A DNA stretch of 64,000 nt from Cristatella mucedo (GCA_009760855.2 WPIO01000019.1:1481001-1545000); one strand, 5' to 3'. Shown: positions 21,726-34,262, counted from the first letter of the stretch. Numbers and translations: made by a program. The notes: generated by a model from the letters alone, not told the origin.

Positions 21726-24387
21726 ATGCATGCCTGCCTGCATGTGGCGTGGTAGGCGAGCGATGGCAAGCCGGGCAAGGGTCCAACCAACTGGGATACT
21801 CGATCGGAATCTTGAATGCAGTGTTATGCGAGCAATCTGCCTAACTGATAGCACATGCTGAATTACATTAGTGAAATCTTTTGGAGAATCAAAGTCTAGC
21901 CTCAGCCATGGCACTTTTTGGCTCGGCATTCTTTTTAACTTCCTAACTGAAACCTCCCCAGCCGCAGTCTGGGATTTCTGTGCGCAGGCTTTTCCCGGGC
22001 ATCCACGGCACGTCACTCGCCTGTATTATCTATATCGCCTCCATCTATCCATCTGTGTTCGTTAGAGATACATAATCTGGCTGACAACTTAGCCGTACTT
22101 AAATTCTGCAAGTAAAATTTGGATAAAATGGTGCATTTTGATTTGCATGACTAAATGGGGTTTAAACAATCCTGTAAAAGCTTGCCATATCCACCTGCCG
22201 TGTTTTTTATATCTACTAAGGGTTTGCTTTTAATAATTACAATAAATTTGTCGGTGGCTTCTAGAATTTGAAGGGAATGTCACGAGAAAAAATCACTCTA
22301 AGTATATTGAATGTCAACTGAATGTACCGTCCACTGCAAGTGCAAAACTAAAAAAATCCCAGATAAATAAGCGTTCTTTCTCTAAATAAGCGTTTTATCA
22401 GCATCCCCTTACTTTCTCTCCTTGGCTGAAGGCCGCAAGTTTAAGAATAAATCAGCGATTAATAGTTTCATTTGAAAGTTTTGGCCATCTTTTGCTAGTA
22501 ATTGCTTGAAAGTTTGAGCCAATTGTCTCGACATTCCTACGCTTAAATGATGAACAATTATTTCGTCTTCTTGTAGTGCTTCGCTATTCCTGGCCTTTGA
22601 TGTACAGATTCAGCATCTGCCACTAGAGAGGGCCCACTCGCCTCGAAGGCTGCTAAAAAGGTATTTCATTCCACGCCCCTTCGGAGTTCAAGTTCTGAGT
22701 CCGAATTTCTCGCGGTGGAACCACCGATAAGGAATGGAAGGCTGTGAAATAAGCTATAATTAAATCGTCTATGTCTATCGTATCGTCTATGTAATATATA
22801 ATTAAATCGTCTATATCGTAATCGTCTATGTAATCGTCTATATATAATTAAATCGTCTATGTAGGCAGCTAAAAAGTAAAAATCCGCCGGCTACTAATCA
22901 TTGGAAATGTTACAAATATTTTTAACATTCAACCAAACCGCTCCTGATTTCCCTATAATGTAGACCGCTGCGAGGCTAACTTGGAGCTTCTTCAGCCAAT
23001 GGAAAACCCAACGTCAGCGTTTGCTACAGAGTCTTCGTCAATGTGTGTTACATATTTCGTCGATGCAAACACTACGGATTAGATCAAAAAGTCTGCCCAT
23101 GCAATCAGGCTTCACTACGTATCGACGGTGATCGTCAAGGAAGGTGCATTGTTACGTTTATTGCACGAGCAGGTATGTAAGGTATGTGTCCGGTAGCCTC
23201 AACAGTTTGCTGCATGCCGTGTGCAACACGGCATGCATCAAACTTTTGAATACAAGAGATCGTCCCTACAGCCAGTCCTAGTTCAACCCATCTGTCTCAC
23301 TCGCTTTTTCCACTCGACTACCTAAATCGCGGCCGAGCTATTTTTAAAAAGCCAATCGTCCATGAACTCGGGGGACGGCAAGGGGAGCTTCGCGAATGCG
23401 TCAGATGACACAGCTGGCGACAGCAGCCAAATAAATGGGGACTCGCGGCGGCAGCTCCACTCCCTTAAAGCACGATTTTTCGGACGCTTTTTACGTTGAT
23501 CTTTATTTATGTACTGCTCCCTGATCTCAAGGCTGGGTGTATTCTCCATTCTATTCGCGAACGATCGTCGCTAATCTGGAGTGCCAATCGTCTCCTGACA
23601 GACGCCTAGCATTTTTTTTGCAGCTTCGGTCGCGCTCTAAGACCTCCCAGCTAGTGAGTAGACTCTCGTTTCCTTACTCAGTCATTTCTCATCTCCGCAT
23701 ATTCGGTTCCTTAACATGATGAACTTACAGTAACGAGGTTTAGCAGGCCGAGCTAGAATTAGGAGCTAGAACGGCTTTTTGTAGCGGGCACGGGTCAACG
23801 AGTGCCCCCCCAAATGCTCGAGTGTGCCTCAGCTGCTTCGCGTCTACGGTACCGCCAGTCGTAGTAGGGTACTCAAAAATCAGGCTTCCGCAACAATAGC
23901 TCAAAATTGTAACCATCGATGGGCAGCCCATTATAATAAGGAATCTATCTAAGCTCACGATCCGTCACGTCAATTTTCTGGTGAAGACATTAGGAACTGC
24001 TGCAGGAAAGACATCTGTCTTGTATCGCTTCAGACCTTAAATCGGTGAGTGAAAAGAAATAGAATATGAAATAGAAAATGAAAGGACTTGATGATCGAGC
24101 AGGTTGATATTTTATGTTATATATTTTATTATGCTGTGTATTTATCTTTTTACCTATCTCATTTTGAAATTAACTCGACGGCCTGGTGAACAAGTTCCGA
24201 CGAAGCTAGTGAATTTGGGACATTTCTAGATATAACCTTGAGATATATACTCTCCTCCAGGATCTTCTATTCATTGCAAGCACATCTGCCTTCCAGGGCT
24301 ACGCAGAGTTCTTGAGTAAATTTTGACTCGGTTGAATTTCTTGTTGGTTGACTGTGCGAAATAGCGCAGCAATGCCCTCACAACAGT
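21726..24387. other. Unassigned AT-rich intergenic sequence
   Basis: No gene or known repeat is recognised, apart from the tandem repeat at 22757-22866. The longest frames (e.g. 23549-23322 minus, 75 codons) have no domain. Confidence 0.5.
22757..22866. repeat. Irregular tandem repeat of an ATCGTCTAT unit
   Basis: The unit (A)ATCGTCTAT recurs about six times with interspersed GTAAT and ATATAATTAA pieces. AATTAAATCGTCTAT is present in longer form three times, suggesting higher-order duplication. Confidence 0.85.
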
Positions 24388-24575
24388 AAATAATAATAAT
24401 AATACATTTGTTATAGCGCACGCAGAGAACTCAATCTCTTTCTCGCCACTTTCCATTTACTGCAAAGGAAGCCTGATCGAATGGTTAGCGGTAGCATACT
24501 CAATGAACAACAAGCGTAACATGGTTACAGGTGACACGCACAGGGTCAGCATGCAAATACGGTTAGTGGCAACAA
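24388..24575 (-). mobile_element. LINE family A 3' tail
   Basis: On the minus strand the copy ends with AGAGATTGAGTTCTCTGCGTGCGC, then TATAACAAATG and ATT repeats. The preceding GCATGCTGACCCTGTGC and GTTTGTTGCC region is also present. Only the untranslated end is left. Confidence 0.75.
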
Positions 24576-24579
24576 ATAG

Positions 24580-25995
24580 TTCATTAGAAAAACAAGACTT
24601 GTAATGAAAAACTTTTATATTTGGAAACATTTCAGTAATTGTGAAAATGGTACGAAGAAATTAAAGCCGTAACGTTTCAACGTCTGTTTCCAACAACTAC
24701 ATCCTTAAGAGGCTGCATAAATGATAAAAGCCAAGTTTCTCTGTTTCGCAGGATCTGGAATCAAGCATTGTCAGCTGAACAAAGAAAGTAATCGGCCCAG
24801 CTCTACAGAACCCCTATCAGCATGCAGACTCTACTGCCATCACCCCAGACAGAGATTTGTTACTTCCCGACCACCAGAAGCAAGGCTCGACAAATGAGAA
24901 TATCTCCTTAAGGTGCACGAATTGACAAAAGACTAGTGTTACGTTGATCATTGGGATAGAAAAAGTCGTTTTCCAGATAATGTAGATACTTGCCCAGATT
25001 TTCCCGAGCCTTAACGAACTCTCTGCACCTTGGCCATCCAGCACTCATCCATTCGTAAAAATTAAAATCCATTCGTAAAAACGTAGATAAATATGCGAAA
25101 CCGACAAGGACCTTGAAGAGTACCACAAATGCTTCGAAAAACTGGCATTGCTCATACAAAAACACTTGCAAAAAGCGTCTAGAAAAACCCAAGATGACTT
25201 CCATCAAGAAATACAATGGCGGAGCCAGGATTCTTATATGACGAGCGACACCAGCAGCAAAATTTTATGTAGGGAACAAGACCTGAAAGATTTTCATATA
25301 GGAGGGGCTTGCTTGACCAGCAACTAATGAAACATTATTGTGAGCAATCTAACTCTTTATTCGGTACGAACTAGGCGGTTGCTCATCGATTGGAAGTTAG
25401 ACATGATTTCATCGTCGGTTTCACTGTTTTTTTTCATTCACTGGTCGGGGGGGCGGGGCTTAGGATTTGGGGCCGCCTAGGCTGCTGCCATACTTAGGGG
25501 GGGGGGAGGGAGGGAGGAGTGTGAGAGCAAATGCCCCTGGCTCTACCACTGAATACAACCACGGTCAGCGCCATGAACTTTTCACAAGCGATAGGCGTGC
25601 GATGTTTGATCATATGTGCAGGTGATCATTTTATCGCAGGCATTTGGCATTTGGTAGCTGGCGCCTCAGCATCCAGTGAAGTGGAGGGAAGTTTTACTAA
25701 ATTACTTGTGGCCAGTGGCCAGTTTCTAAGTCCCTTGAAAATCTGAACGTCGCTTGATTTAGATGTATCGCATGTTCCAAAGATCTCATGTAGCGCTATT
25801 TCAGTTAAATGCCTGCAAGAAAAAAGCAGGCATGCTTCTAGAAGTTTGGCTCTCAGCAGAAAAAGAATCTTCCTTCGCTTGCTTCCCACTAGTTTCGCAC
25901 TGGTTATCGATCCAGTTCTTTCGCTGTCGAAGACGCTACTCGTCGATTGTCTAAAATGGCATTAGCGGTCTGATACTGGCAGATTTTTATGCCTG
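24580..25995. other. Unassigned sequence
   Basis: A short plus-strand run (about 25100-25210) reads LEEYHKCFEKLALLIQK and looks protein-like, but no family is recognised and it is closed by stops on both sides. Otherwise nothing is recognised. A G-rich tract with (GGGA) repeats lies at 25497-25518. Confidence 0.35.
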
Positions 25996-26974
25996 TGCAA
26001 TAATAATAATAAGAGTAAGGATACACTGGATAAAGTGCCCGCAGGCAGAGAACTCAATCTCTTTCTAGGCGCTTTACATTCGCTGCGAAGGAAACACGAT
26101 CGAATGGTGAGTGGTATCATGCTTGATAAACAACATGAATAACATGGTTAGGAATGACATGCACCGGGTCAGCATGCAAGTGTGGTTAGTGGCAGCTGCA
26201 CAGTGTCAGCATGCATAAACACATAAAGGACGAATCGCAGGGACCCACTAAATGCTGTGATAAATAGGTGCCTTTTTAATTTCTTTTTAAATATGGTCAA
26301 GTCAGGGGATGTCGTGACGTGAGTCGGGAGTGAGTTCCAGGCTTTAGGAACATTGGAACTAAATGCACGGTCTCCAAAGAATTTGAGGTTTTTACGAGGT
26401 ATAGGTAAACAGTTAGATTCCGAAAAGCGGATGATACGATGCTTAGCCTTGTGGGGGAGTAGATCTGATAGGTAAGCTGGAACCAAAGAATGAAGTGACC
26501 TAAAAGTGAGCGAAAAAACCTTGTAATCGATCCGTTTCTTGACCGGTAGCCAGTGCAGGTCGGCGAGAGGTGGTGTGATGTGGCAACTGTGATGCTCACG
26601 ACAGACAAGCCTAGCTGCAGATTTTTGCACCAGCTGTAAGCGCCTGATTGCACCGGCCGGTAGACCAGCAAGCAGTAAGTTACAGAAGTCAAGATGGGAT
26701 GTCCAAAATGCATGAAACAACTTAAATGTGGTATCCCTATCTAAACAAACCCAAATTTTAGCAATTTTATGCAGCTACAAGTAGGCAGACTTGATTGTGG
26801 AGCTGATGTGGTCGTCTAACGAGAGGTCACTTTGGAACATGACACCTAGATTCCGTCCAAATTCAACAGGAGATATGCTGACAGAGTGGATTTTGAGGTT
26901 ATCCTTTCCAATTTCTGAATCACACTTGGTTTTCCCATAATTAGTAAGTTAGTTTTTATCATATCACATTTTAT

Positions 26975-27862
26975 CATATCTCCAGTTGCATCAGCTCGAA
27001 ATCTAGGTGTCATATTCCAAAGCGACCTCTCGTTAGACGACCACATCAGCTCCACAGTCAAATCAGCCTATTTTCAGCTTCATAACATTGCTAAAATTAG
27101 GGCTTGTTTAGATAAGGATACCACGTCCAAGTTGGTCCATGCATTCGTGACATCTCGTCTCGACTTCTGCAACTCACTGCTTACTGGCCTACCAGCATGT
27201 GCGATCAGGCGATTGCAGCTGGTGCAAAACTCTGCAGCTAGGCTTGTCTGTCGTGAGCGTCGCAGTTGCCACATTACTCCACTTCTCGCCGACCTGCACT
27301 GGTTACCAGTCAAGCAACGGATTGACTTCAAGGTTTTGTCGCTCACTTTTAGGTCCCTTCATTCTATGGCTCCAGCCTATCTTTCAGATATACTACCCCA
27401 TTAGGCAAAGCATCGTACCACTCGCTTTTCGGAATCCAACAGTCTAGAAATACCTCGTACAAACCTTAAATCCTTTGGAGACCGTGCATTCAGCTCGTAT
27501 GCTCCCACAGCCTGGAACTCCCTCCCGACCTGCATCAGAACATCCCCTGACCTGACCACATTTAAAAGAAACTTAAAAACATACCTATTTAGGACAGCAT
27601 TTAGTGGGTCCTTGTGATTCGTCCTCGATGTGCTTATGCGTGCTGACACTGTTAATGCTGCCACTAACCACATTTGCATGCTGACCCAGTGCATGTAACC
27701 CCTAACCATGTTATTCATTTTGTTTGTTTTTCAAGCATGATTTTACTTACTATTCTATTGCGTATCACTTTGCAGCAAATGTAAAGCGCCTAGAAAGAGA
27801 TTAAGTTCTCTGAGGGCGCTTTATCAAGTGCAATATTATTATTATTATTATTATTATTATAT
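26975..27862 (+). mobile_element. LINE family A, 5'-truncated, inserted in the opposite-strand copy
   Basis: Starts near 26975 with SPVASARNLGVIFQSDLSL (26980-27035) and continues through VHAFVTSRLDFCNSLLTGLP (27133-27192), SAARLVCRERRSCHITPLLA, DLHWLPVKQRIDFKVLSLTF and WNSLPTCIRTSPDL (~27510), with only one stop (27403). It ends with the terminal stem-loop 27783-27822 and TTA repeats to 27860. It is better preserved than its host. Bases TTATCATATC occur at the left border and ATATCATCAT at the right, compatible with a degraded target duplication. Confidence 0.85.
27783..27822 (+). other. Conserved 3' terminal stem-loop of LINE A
   Basis: AAAGCGCC (27783-27790) pairs with GGCGCTTT (27815-27822), and inner AGAGA (27796-27800) pairs with TCTCT (27807-27811) around TTAAGT. 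The same structure closes LINE A copies at 30.2, 34.2 and 53.95 kb and SINE-L copies at 31.1 and 41.4 kb, consistent with the 3'-end RNA structure such reverse transcriptases recognise. Confidence 0.7.
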
Positions 27863-29282
27863 CATCATTCAATTTAAGAAACTTGCTATCATCCATGTGC
27901 AGATGTCATCAAGACATACAGCAAGGAGTTGAGAGAATTCGAGTGCTGGAGGGCTGGGACGGATCAAAGCAAAGGTACAACTGAGAGTCATCCGTATAGA
28001 AGTGAAAGCCTAGATTGTGCTTGGCAATCACATCGGCAAGAGGGAGATTATAAACCGTAAGAAGAACCGGACCAAGCACAGACCCCTGAGGTACCCCGTA
28101 TTTCAGAGGTATCTCGGATGATCTTTGTCCAGTCATATCAATACTCTGGAGTCTCCCACTGAGATAGGATCTGAACCATTGCAGAGCAGTGCCAGTGATG
28201 CCCAGGCGAGATGAGAGGCACCCAATAAGGACTTGGTGATCGATAGTATTAAAAGTTGCCGAAAGATCGAACAAAACAAGCAGAGATATTCTACCCATGT
28301 CTGCATTCCTGTGTAGGTCGTTGTACACCCGAAGCAATGCTGACTCCTTGGAATGATTAGCTCTAAAGCCAGACTGGAACTTACAATCAAGGTTTGAAGT
28401 TTTAATATATGAGTCAGCTGTGCCACAACTCGTTTCAGTGCCTTTGATAGGAATGGTAGAAGGGAGACTGGGCGGTTGTTGGTCAATTTCTGTTGGTCTA
28501 GTGTCGGTTTCTTAAATAGTGGCCTGACTACAGGTTTTTTGAAAGGTGCTGGGATATGACCTGATGTTAATGACATATTAAGGATGTTAGTTATGCATGG
28601 CAGCAGCAGATCAATGCAACGTAAGAGCATGACGGTGGGAATAGGGTCCAAAGGACTTGTTGTCCTCTTTAATTGGGATATGAACTTCAGGACGAGATCA
28701 CCAGTGACCTGCTTAAATATAGACATTGAGGTGCAGCCAGGAATCGAGGGACTGCATTCTAGGGAGATGCTGCCATTGCAGGGATGGACTCCCTGATCTT
28801 GTCTACATTCTGGACAAAGAAGCTAGACAAGCGATCAGCTAGATCATCTCAGGGATCATCCGGTAAGGAGCTAACCTGGGAGTGGTTGAGGATATGGTTG
28901 ATCGTTGACATCAGTATTTTTGGACTGTGCATCCGTGATTCAACAATTTTTTTTTAGAAGCTAGACTTGGCCTTTGCTAGGATTGGTTGGTACAACCTAC
29001 GGTAGTCCTCGTATGCCTGTCGGTGGAGAGTCAGAGAGTCATCTTTTGAATGCTTTTTCAAGCTTGTGCTTAGTAGACAAGTAATTTAATGTCTGCGGTA
29101 AATCATAAGCCGCCTGGGCGAGGGCGAACAGTGCGCTTAGTCAGAAGTGCAAACTCGTCGAGCGTGTCAGCTAGTGTCGTGTTGCAGCTACCTACCAATG
29201 ATAACAGGTCGGAATAGGGAAGGAACAGCAGAGGCGAGGCAGATATTCTCGCACCGACAGCAATTAGATCCTTACCGTTAGC

Positions 29283-29820
29283 GTAAAGCTGTGCAGCCAC
29301 GCTCGTCTGTAGTGAACACAGCACCTACCACAATGAGCCACTTCTCCTTTACCTGCACTTGGTCCTCAACGCTCAACTTCAACGCTCTGTCACTCACTTT
29401 TAGGTTAGGTTCCTTCTTACTCTCGCTCCAGAATACCAAGCCGCAATACTTCCCGCGAGGACTTTTTTTTATAGGACTACCCACTCTTCTGGCTCAAGTC
29501 GGCAAGCTGTGTTCCTTACCAACCTCAAAGCCTTTGGGTGCTTCACCCCTAATTCGCATGTTCCCACAGCCGGGTGCTCACTGCCGACTGCTGACGTCAA
29601 GATATCCCCTGACTTGGCAAGATCTAGAAAGAGGCAAAAACCTAACTATTCATCACAGTGTTTGCTCCATCTACGTGAATTTCCTCTACGTACTTATGCG
29701 TTCCGACACTGAGCATTGTATCATCAACCAATTGGCGGGCTTTATTTCCAGGATAAGCAAAGTGCCTAGAAAGAGATTTGGCTCTCTTGCGGCGCTATAA
29801 AATGTCACATTATTAATGAT
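29283..29820 (+). mobile_element. LINE family A, diverged 3' half
   Basis: Begins with an AAGCTGTGCAGCCACGCTCG segment equal to the LCSHARL/SAARLV region and continues to AGTGCCTAGAAAGAGATTTGGCTCTCTTGCGGCGCT and ATTATT at its end. Read in three frames, with several insertions. Its 5' end meets the 5' end of the minus-strand LINE A at about 29283. Confidence 0.7.
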
Positions 29821-29904
29821 AATACTATTAATATCCTGCTATAATGAGAGATGGCATATGGTGATAGTTGGAAATTGCCATAGCTTGACTCCCCCTCTGC
29901 TACG

Positions 29905-30248
29905 GTAATCCGGCTCCATCGAATTCTTCCTTCAAAGCCTGGAACTCACTCCCGACTTTCGTCAAGACATCCCTGACTTGACCACATTTAAAAGAAATTA
30001 AAACGCACCAATTTATGACTGCATTTAGTGGGTCCCTGTGATTCGACTTTTGTGCACTTATGTGTGTTGCTGCATGCTGCCACTAACCACATTTGCATGC
30101 TAACTCTGTACAGGTCACCCCTAACCATGATGTTCTTGTTGCTTATTGAGCGTTTATTAATCGCGTTTCCTTTGCAGCAAATGTTAAGTGCCTAGAAAGA
30201 GATTGAGTTCTCTGAGGGCACTTTATCAAGTGTATCATTATTATTCCT
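29905..30248 (+). mobile_element. LINE family A 3' end
   Basis: GGAACTCACTCCCGACTT, CTGACTTGACCACATTTAAA, the TTTAGTGGGTCCCTGTGATT segment, GCAGCAAATGTTAAGTGCCTAGAAAGAGATTGAGTTCTCTGAGGGCACTT and ATTATT. 5'-truncated and compact, with better identity than the neighbouring 29283-29820 copy. Confidence 0.85.
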
Positions 30249-30249
30249 T

Positions 30250-31035
30250 AGTATATCCCAGCATCCACAATCTGTATCTAGACGGGTTATGGCCATAATG
30301 CCCGGAAATAGTTAAGCAGAGTGGAGTATCAATACGATATCAAGTGTAGTGCACCCGAGTCCATAAGTCAGACCGAACTGGCAGTTGATACAATGAATTT
30401 CATGCTTTTTAATGTGAGGGTGAATGCATTTTGTTGGCCAGCTGCACTGATTGAGTGGGAGGGAAACCCTGAGATAGCATTCTCCGTGCGCTAGCTGTAC
30501 TGAAACGCACGCCGGTATTGATCTGACGCCAATAACGGCGCCGGGATTAGCTTTTGAATTACAATGATAAAAGAACTTGATGTTTAATAACATATGCCGC
30601 GAAGATATGCTGCTTAGATATGATGCCGGTTTCCTGCCATGACTCCGTCCTGGACAAATGTGTCTTTCACGTACGCTGAGAAATATAAAGCCAGGAGGTT
30701 GCAATTGTGAATAATTCGTATTTAATAACTTTATAACTTTTGGCAGGGATTGATTGCTCTCAATGCACATGGTGGAGCGGCCTTGATGATACACTGCCTG
30801 GTATGATGACGTGGCTCGGTCACTCATTTTCCTGTGCTTGAACAAGCCCTAAATCCATAAAGAGCAATAGATACCGTTCTCTATTCAGTTTTTATTTATT
30901 TCGCCACTTAAATACTAGGTTGAGAAAAACCTGAATAATGCTTTTTGAAAAACATGGCAGTCGATGAAACCATCCACGCCTCGGACGGCACTGATCACCC
31001 ACTTGACGGATCAGATCATATTATATAATTCAATA
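30250..31035. other. Unassigned sequence with a 177-codon minus-strand frame
   Basis: The frame 30845-30312 (minus) is the longest in the window outside repeats and GC-rich islands. It contains HIKKHEIHCINCQ near its end but no recognisable domain and no sign of splicing. It may be chance or a remnant of an unknown element. Confidence 0.25.
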
Positions 31036-31037
31036 CG

Positions 31038-31497
<460 letters not shown>

Positions 31498-32695
31498 TAA
31501 GATCAGAGCAAGAGCCAATTCTCGGAGCCAGGCCTTATCGGAGCAAGATCTTAGAACCAGGTCTCGCAGCCAGATCTCAGAGGCATGCACCCGGTTTTCC
31601 TTGAAATATCCACGCCCGAGCCTGACAGGATCAGGTGGAAAAAGACTGGCAGACCCTAAAATCCCAAAAGGTTTGACTTGTGTCTGTATCAACCGCGCTA
31701 CGCGAGTGAAGTTGATTTGGCCAGTGGTTGCTCTCTGGCTCGGCCAGCGATGGGCCCAAACAAGAAAGCGGCTCGGTCCTTTGTGGCTGCAACTAGGACT
31801 CCAAGATTTAGTGCAACCGAGCTCGGGTAAAGAGCCCAAGTTAAGGGACTCTCGGAGTAACACGAAAAGGAAGTCGCCGACTTGTGGTGGCCACAGCGGC
31901 CTCGGATCGGCTGTTGCCGAGCGTTGACGTGTCCCGCTTTCTCCGAGCGGCCGGCGAGCGGTGTTCGCTGCTCGGTGACTCATGCCTCACAGTCACAACT
32001 GGTGACTTTCCTAGAATCGCACGCAGCCTTTCTCGGTAATCAGCCTGCATCGTGCTCTCGTCGCTTTGTCATCATCCTGCCGGTTACAAGAAAGTCGACA
32101 GAGGGGCATCCGCTGGACGACTTGCGGGATGAGCTAGCGAGCGAGCTTGTACACGTAGATAGTGCGAACGGGCGTGGGAGCGAGCGTGGGGCGGGGGGGG
32201 GGGGCGAGCAGGACTTTTGGGCTCGAGAAAAAATATCTCCGGCGTACGAGACTGAATGGTAGGCGACCGTCTGAATGCTCGCCGCCGCCGGTACCTTCCG
32301 ATGTTGCCGATATGACTGACATAATCGCCATTCGTCGGCGCCGCTCAACTCTCCTCACCAATTGACAAATCCTCGCAGGTAGCTAATGATTTCACCACCG
32401 ACGCCACACTTCGTCAGTCGACAGTGGCAGACCACTGGCTGAATTCCTCTGAGCGACCGACGCGTGCCCATTCTTACCTAACCTAGCAGAGCGCAGGAGC
32501 CAGCCAGGTGTGGCCAGCTCGGTCGCAAGGCGGGCTACGGCTCTCTTGGCAACGCAATGCGTTCGGCTCATTTTTCGCTGCTCTAGAGAAATCTCGGCAC
32601 CTGGCGCGAGCAGGACCAGCCAGGTTCGTAGCCCAGGCGGAGGGGGGAGGGGATAGGGTGCTCGAACTTCGTGAGCCAGATCGTGCGTTCGGGTC
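31498..32695. other. Unassigned, CpG-containing intergenic sequence
   Basis: Short direct repeats (GAGC.AGATCT.AGA.CCAG) lie near 31505-31580. Several frames of 70-156 codons on both strands are unrecognised. A 12-base G tract lies at 32191-32202. Confidence 0.4.
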
Positions 32696-32699
32696 GCTA

Positions 32700-32890
32700 T
32701 TTGGACAGGGTGATTTGACAGTCCAAGAGGTAAGGTGCTAGCTCATCACAAACGAGATCGTGAGTTCGAATCCTGCGGTACGCGATCCTACGTTGCCACC
32801 TGCTAGTGGCGGTGAAGGCCGTCAAGCCACATCCGCCGCTATACAAATGAGGTTGGTAAATTAGCTAATACTGATTTATTTATGAGGCTG
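32700..32890 (+). mobile_element. SINE-T copy, diverged
   Basis: GTGAGTTCGAATCCTGCGGT (B box) is followed by GCGATCCTACGTTGCCACCT, GGCGGTGAAGGCCGTCAAGC, the CGCTATACAAATGAGG tail and ATTTATTTATG. Confidence 0.8.
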
Positions 32891-33071
32891 CCGAGTCATT
32901 CGGCCGACCTCATCTTCATAAGCCAGGTCTTGCAGGCCGGGGGTCTTTCAGCCGTCAAACCTCTGTTGCCCACTATAAGAGGGGAGGCAGTTCCTACGGC
33001 TCTACTGTCGTCATATTGATGAGGCGGCTGAATAAGTCGACCTGAATGATCTTCTTTTAGCACGTACGACC

Positions 33072-33250
33072 GTAATGGCTCACTAGGTTAGGCGGTTGCT
33101 ATTCACGACCTCGGCACCGAGGTCGTGGGTTCGAATCCTGCGGTGGGCGATCCTTTATCGCCACTGCAAGCGGTGGTGATAGCCGTAAAGGTTCTTCTGT
33201 CGCTGTACGAAAAGAGGCTGTTAAATACTCAGCTAGTAATTATTTATTTA
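33072..33250 (+). mobile_element. SINE-T copy, well preserved
   Basis: Head GTAATGGCTCACTAGGTTAG, perfect 11-bp hairpin CACGACCTCGG/CCGAGGTCGTG (33104-33114 with 33117-33127), B box GGTTCGAATCC (33129-33139), core GCGGTGGTGATAGCCGTAAA, tail GAGGCTGTTAAAT..CAGCTAGTAA and ATTTATTTATT. With 10785-10980 this defines the family consensus. Confidence 0.92.
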
Positions 33251-34080
33251 TTATTCGGCTTCTTCTAGCCTGCGCTCCTTCCGAGGGACCTAGCACTCCC
33301 ACTCGCCGAAATGCTCGAATAGCAGCACGTACATCAGCGGGTACGAGTCTCGTGTACGCGTGGAATTGAAGAGCCGATGCGAGCTCAAAGTGCTCGACTT
33401 GAGGGGATCGGAATCGTGACGGCGACTTCCCTTTCGAAGCCGAAAATCAAACGCTCACGCTGCCTGCCGACTTCAGTCCTTCGGCTGAGTGGGACCGATC
33501 GGTCGGGATCTAGCAAGCGCCGGTTCAACGCCGATCGAAGTCAAGCCTTACGCTCCACTCAGGACATGGCGGAAATTGGCGGAACTCGTATTACAGGGGT
33601 CTTCCCAATAGACCGATCTAAATTGGCGAAAAAGTTCGTCGATTTCGATTTCGCAGCCGATTGGTAGGCAGTGAGCCGCTAGCAATGCACACCGCGAGAC
33701 CCGTCGAGTCGGCCCTCGAGAAGCAATTCAAAGGAAAGAGATCTAGCGTAAACCGGATTTCGTCGAGTGGCATTTCAATCCAGCAAAACTCAAAATCAAC
33801 GACCTCAAAGTGTCGGCGGCCGTATTCACTCGCAGTGAGCGAGCTGACCCTGCTCGCAGTGGGCATGACGGCCCGGCCTAGATCTGGGTAGGCCGAAAAT
33901 GATGCCGTCGTCGCGCTTTCGTCGCGGAACGAGGTGGCTGTCGTGCCGGATTACGGATGCGCGATCACGCGCCCCCGACATCGAATTTCCGGTAGCTTTT
34001 CCAGCCTGGCTGGCGCGCTGGGGATCGACTCTCGCTTTTTTGCCTTCCCGCGAGAAGCCTCCGAAAGTAACTAGAGGTTT
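33251..34080. other. Unassigned, CpG-containing sequence
   Basis: A plus-strand frame (33377-33667, 96 codons) and minus frames at 33618-34086 have no recognisable product. No splice-supported exon was found. Confidence 0.35.
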
Positions 34081-34084
34081 TTGC

Positions 34085-34262
34085 ACACGATGCTGACTCT
34101 GTACATGTCACCTCTAACCATGTTATTCATGTTGTTTATCATGCGTGATATCACTTGCCACTCGATCGTGTTTCCTTTGCAGCACATGTAAAGCGCCTAG
34201 AAAGACATAGAGTTCTCCGAGAGCGCTTTATCAAGTGTATTATTATTATTATTATTATTACG
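34085..34262 (+). mobile_element. LINE family A 3' tail
   Basis: GATGCTGACTCTGTACATGT, then CACCTCTAACCATGTTATTC and AGCACATGTAAAGCGCCTAG, the stem-loop and TTA repeats 34237-34260. Only the untranslated end. Confidence 0.85.

Larger units (their letters stand above)
25998..29285 (-). mobile_element. LINE family A, near full RT region, split by a nested LINE
   Basis: Running from 29285 to 25998 on the minus strand, this is a CR1/L2-like retrotransposon. The linker near 29100-28850 gives RTVRPRPGGL and RQAYEDYRRLYQP; the RT fingers give SPLDPIPTVMLLRC (28640-28680) and NNRPVSLLPFLSKALKRVV (~28430-28490). LVLFDLSATFNTIDHQVL is next, then GVPQGSVLGPVLL and the catalytic box FYTDDSQLYLCF (~27965-28005). 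The reading stops at 27863, where an opposite-strand copy intervenes (26975-27862), and resumes at 26955 with LLIMGKPSVIQKLE, then SAARLVCREHHSCHITPPLA (~26590) and the C-terminal thumb-like region to 26169. The 3' end has the GCGCC stem-loop and ATT repeats at 25998-26012. Frameshifts in the RT disable it. Confidence 0.88.
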
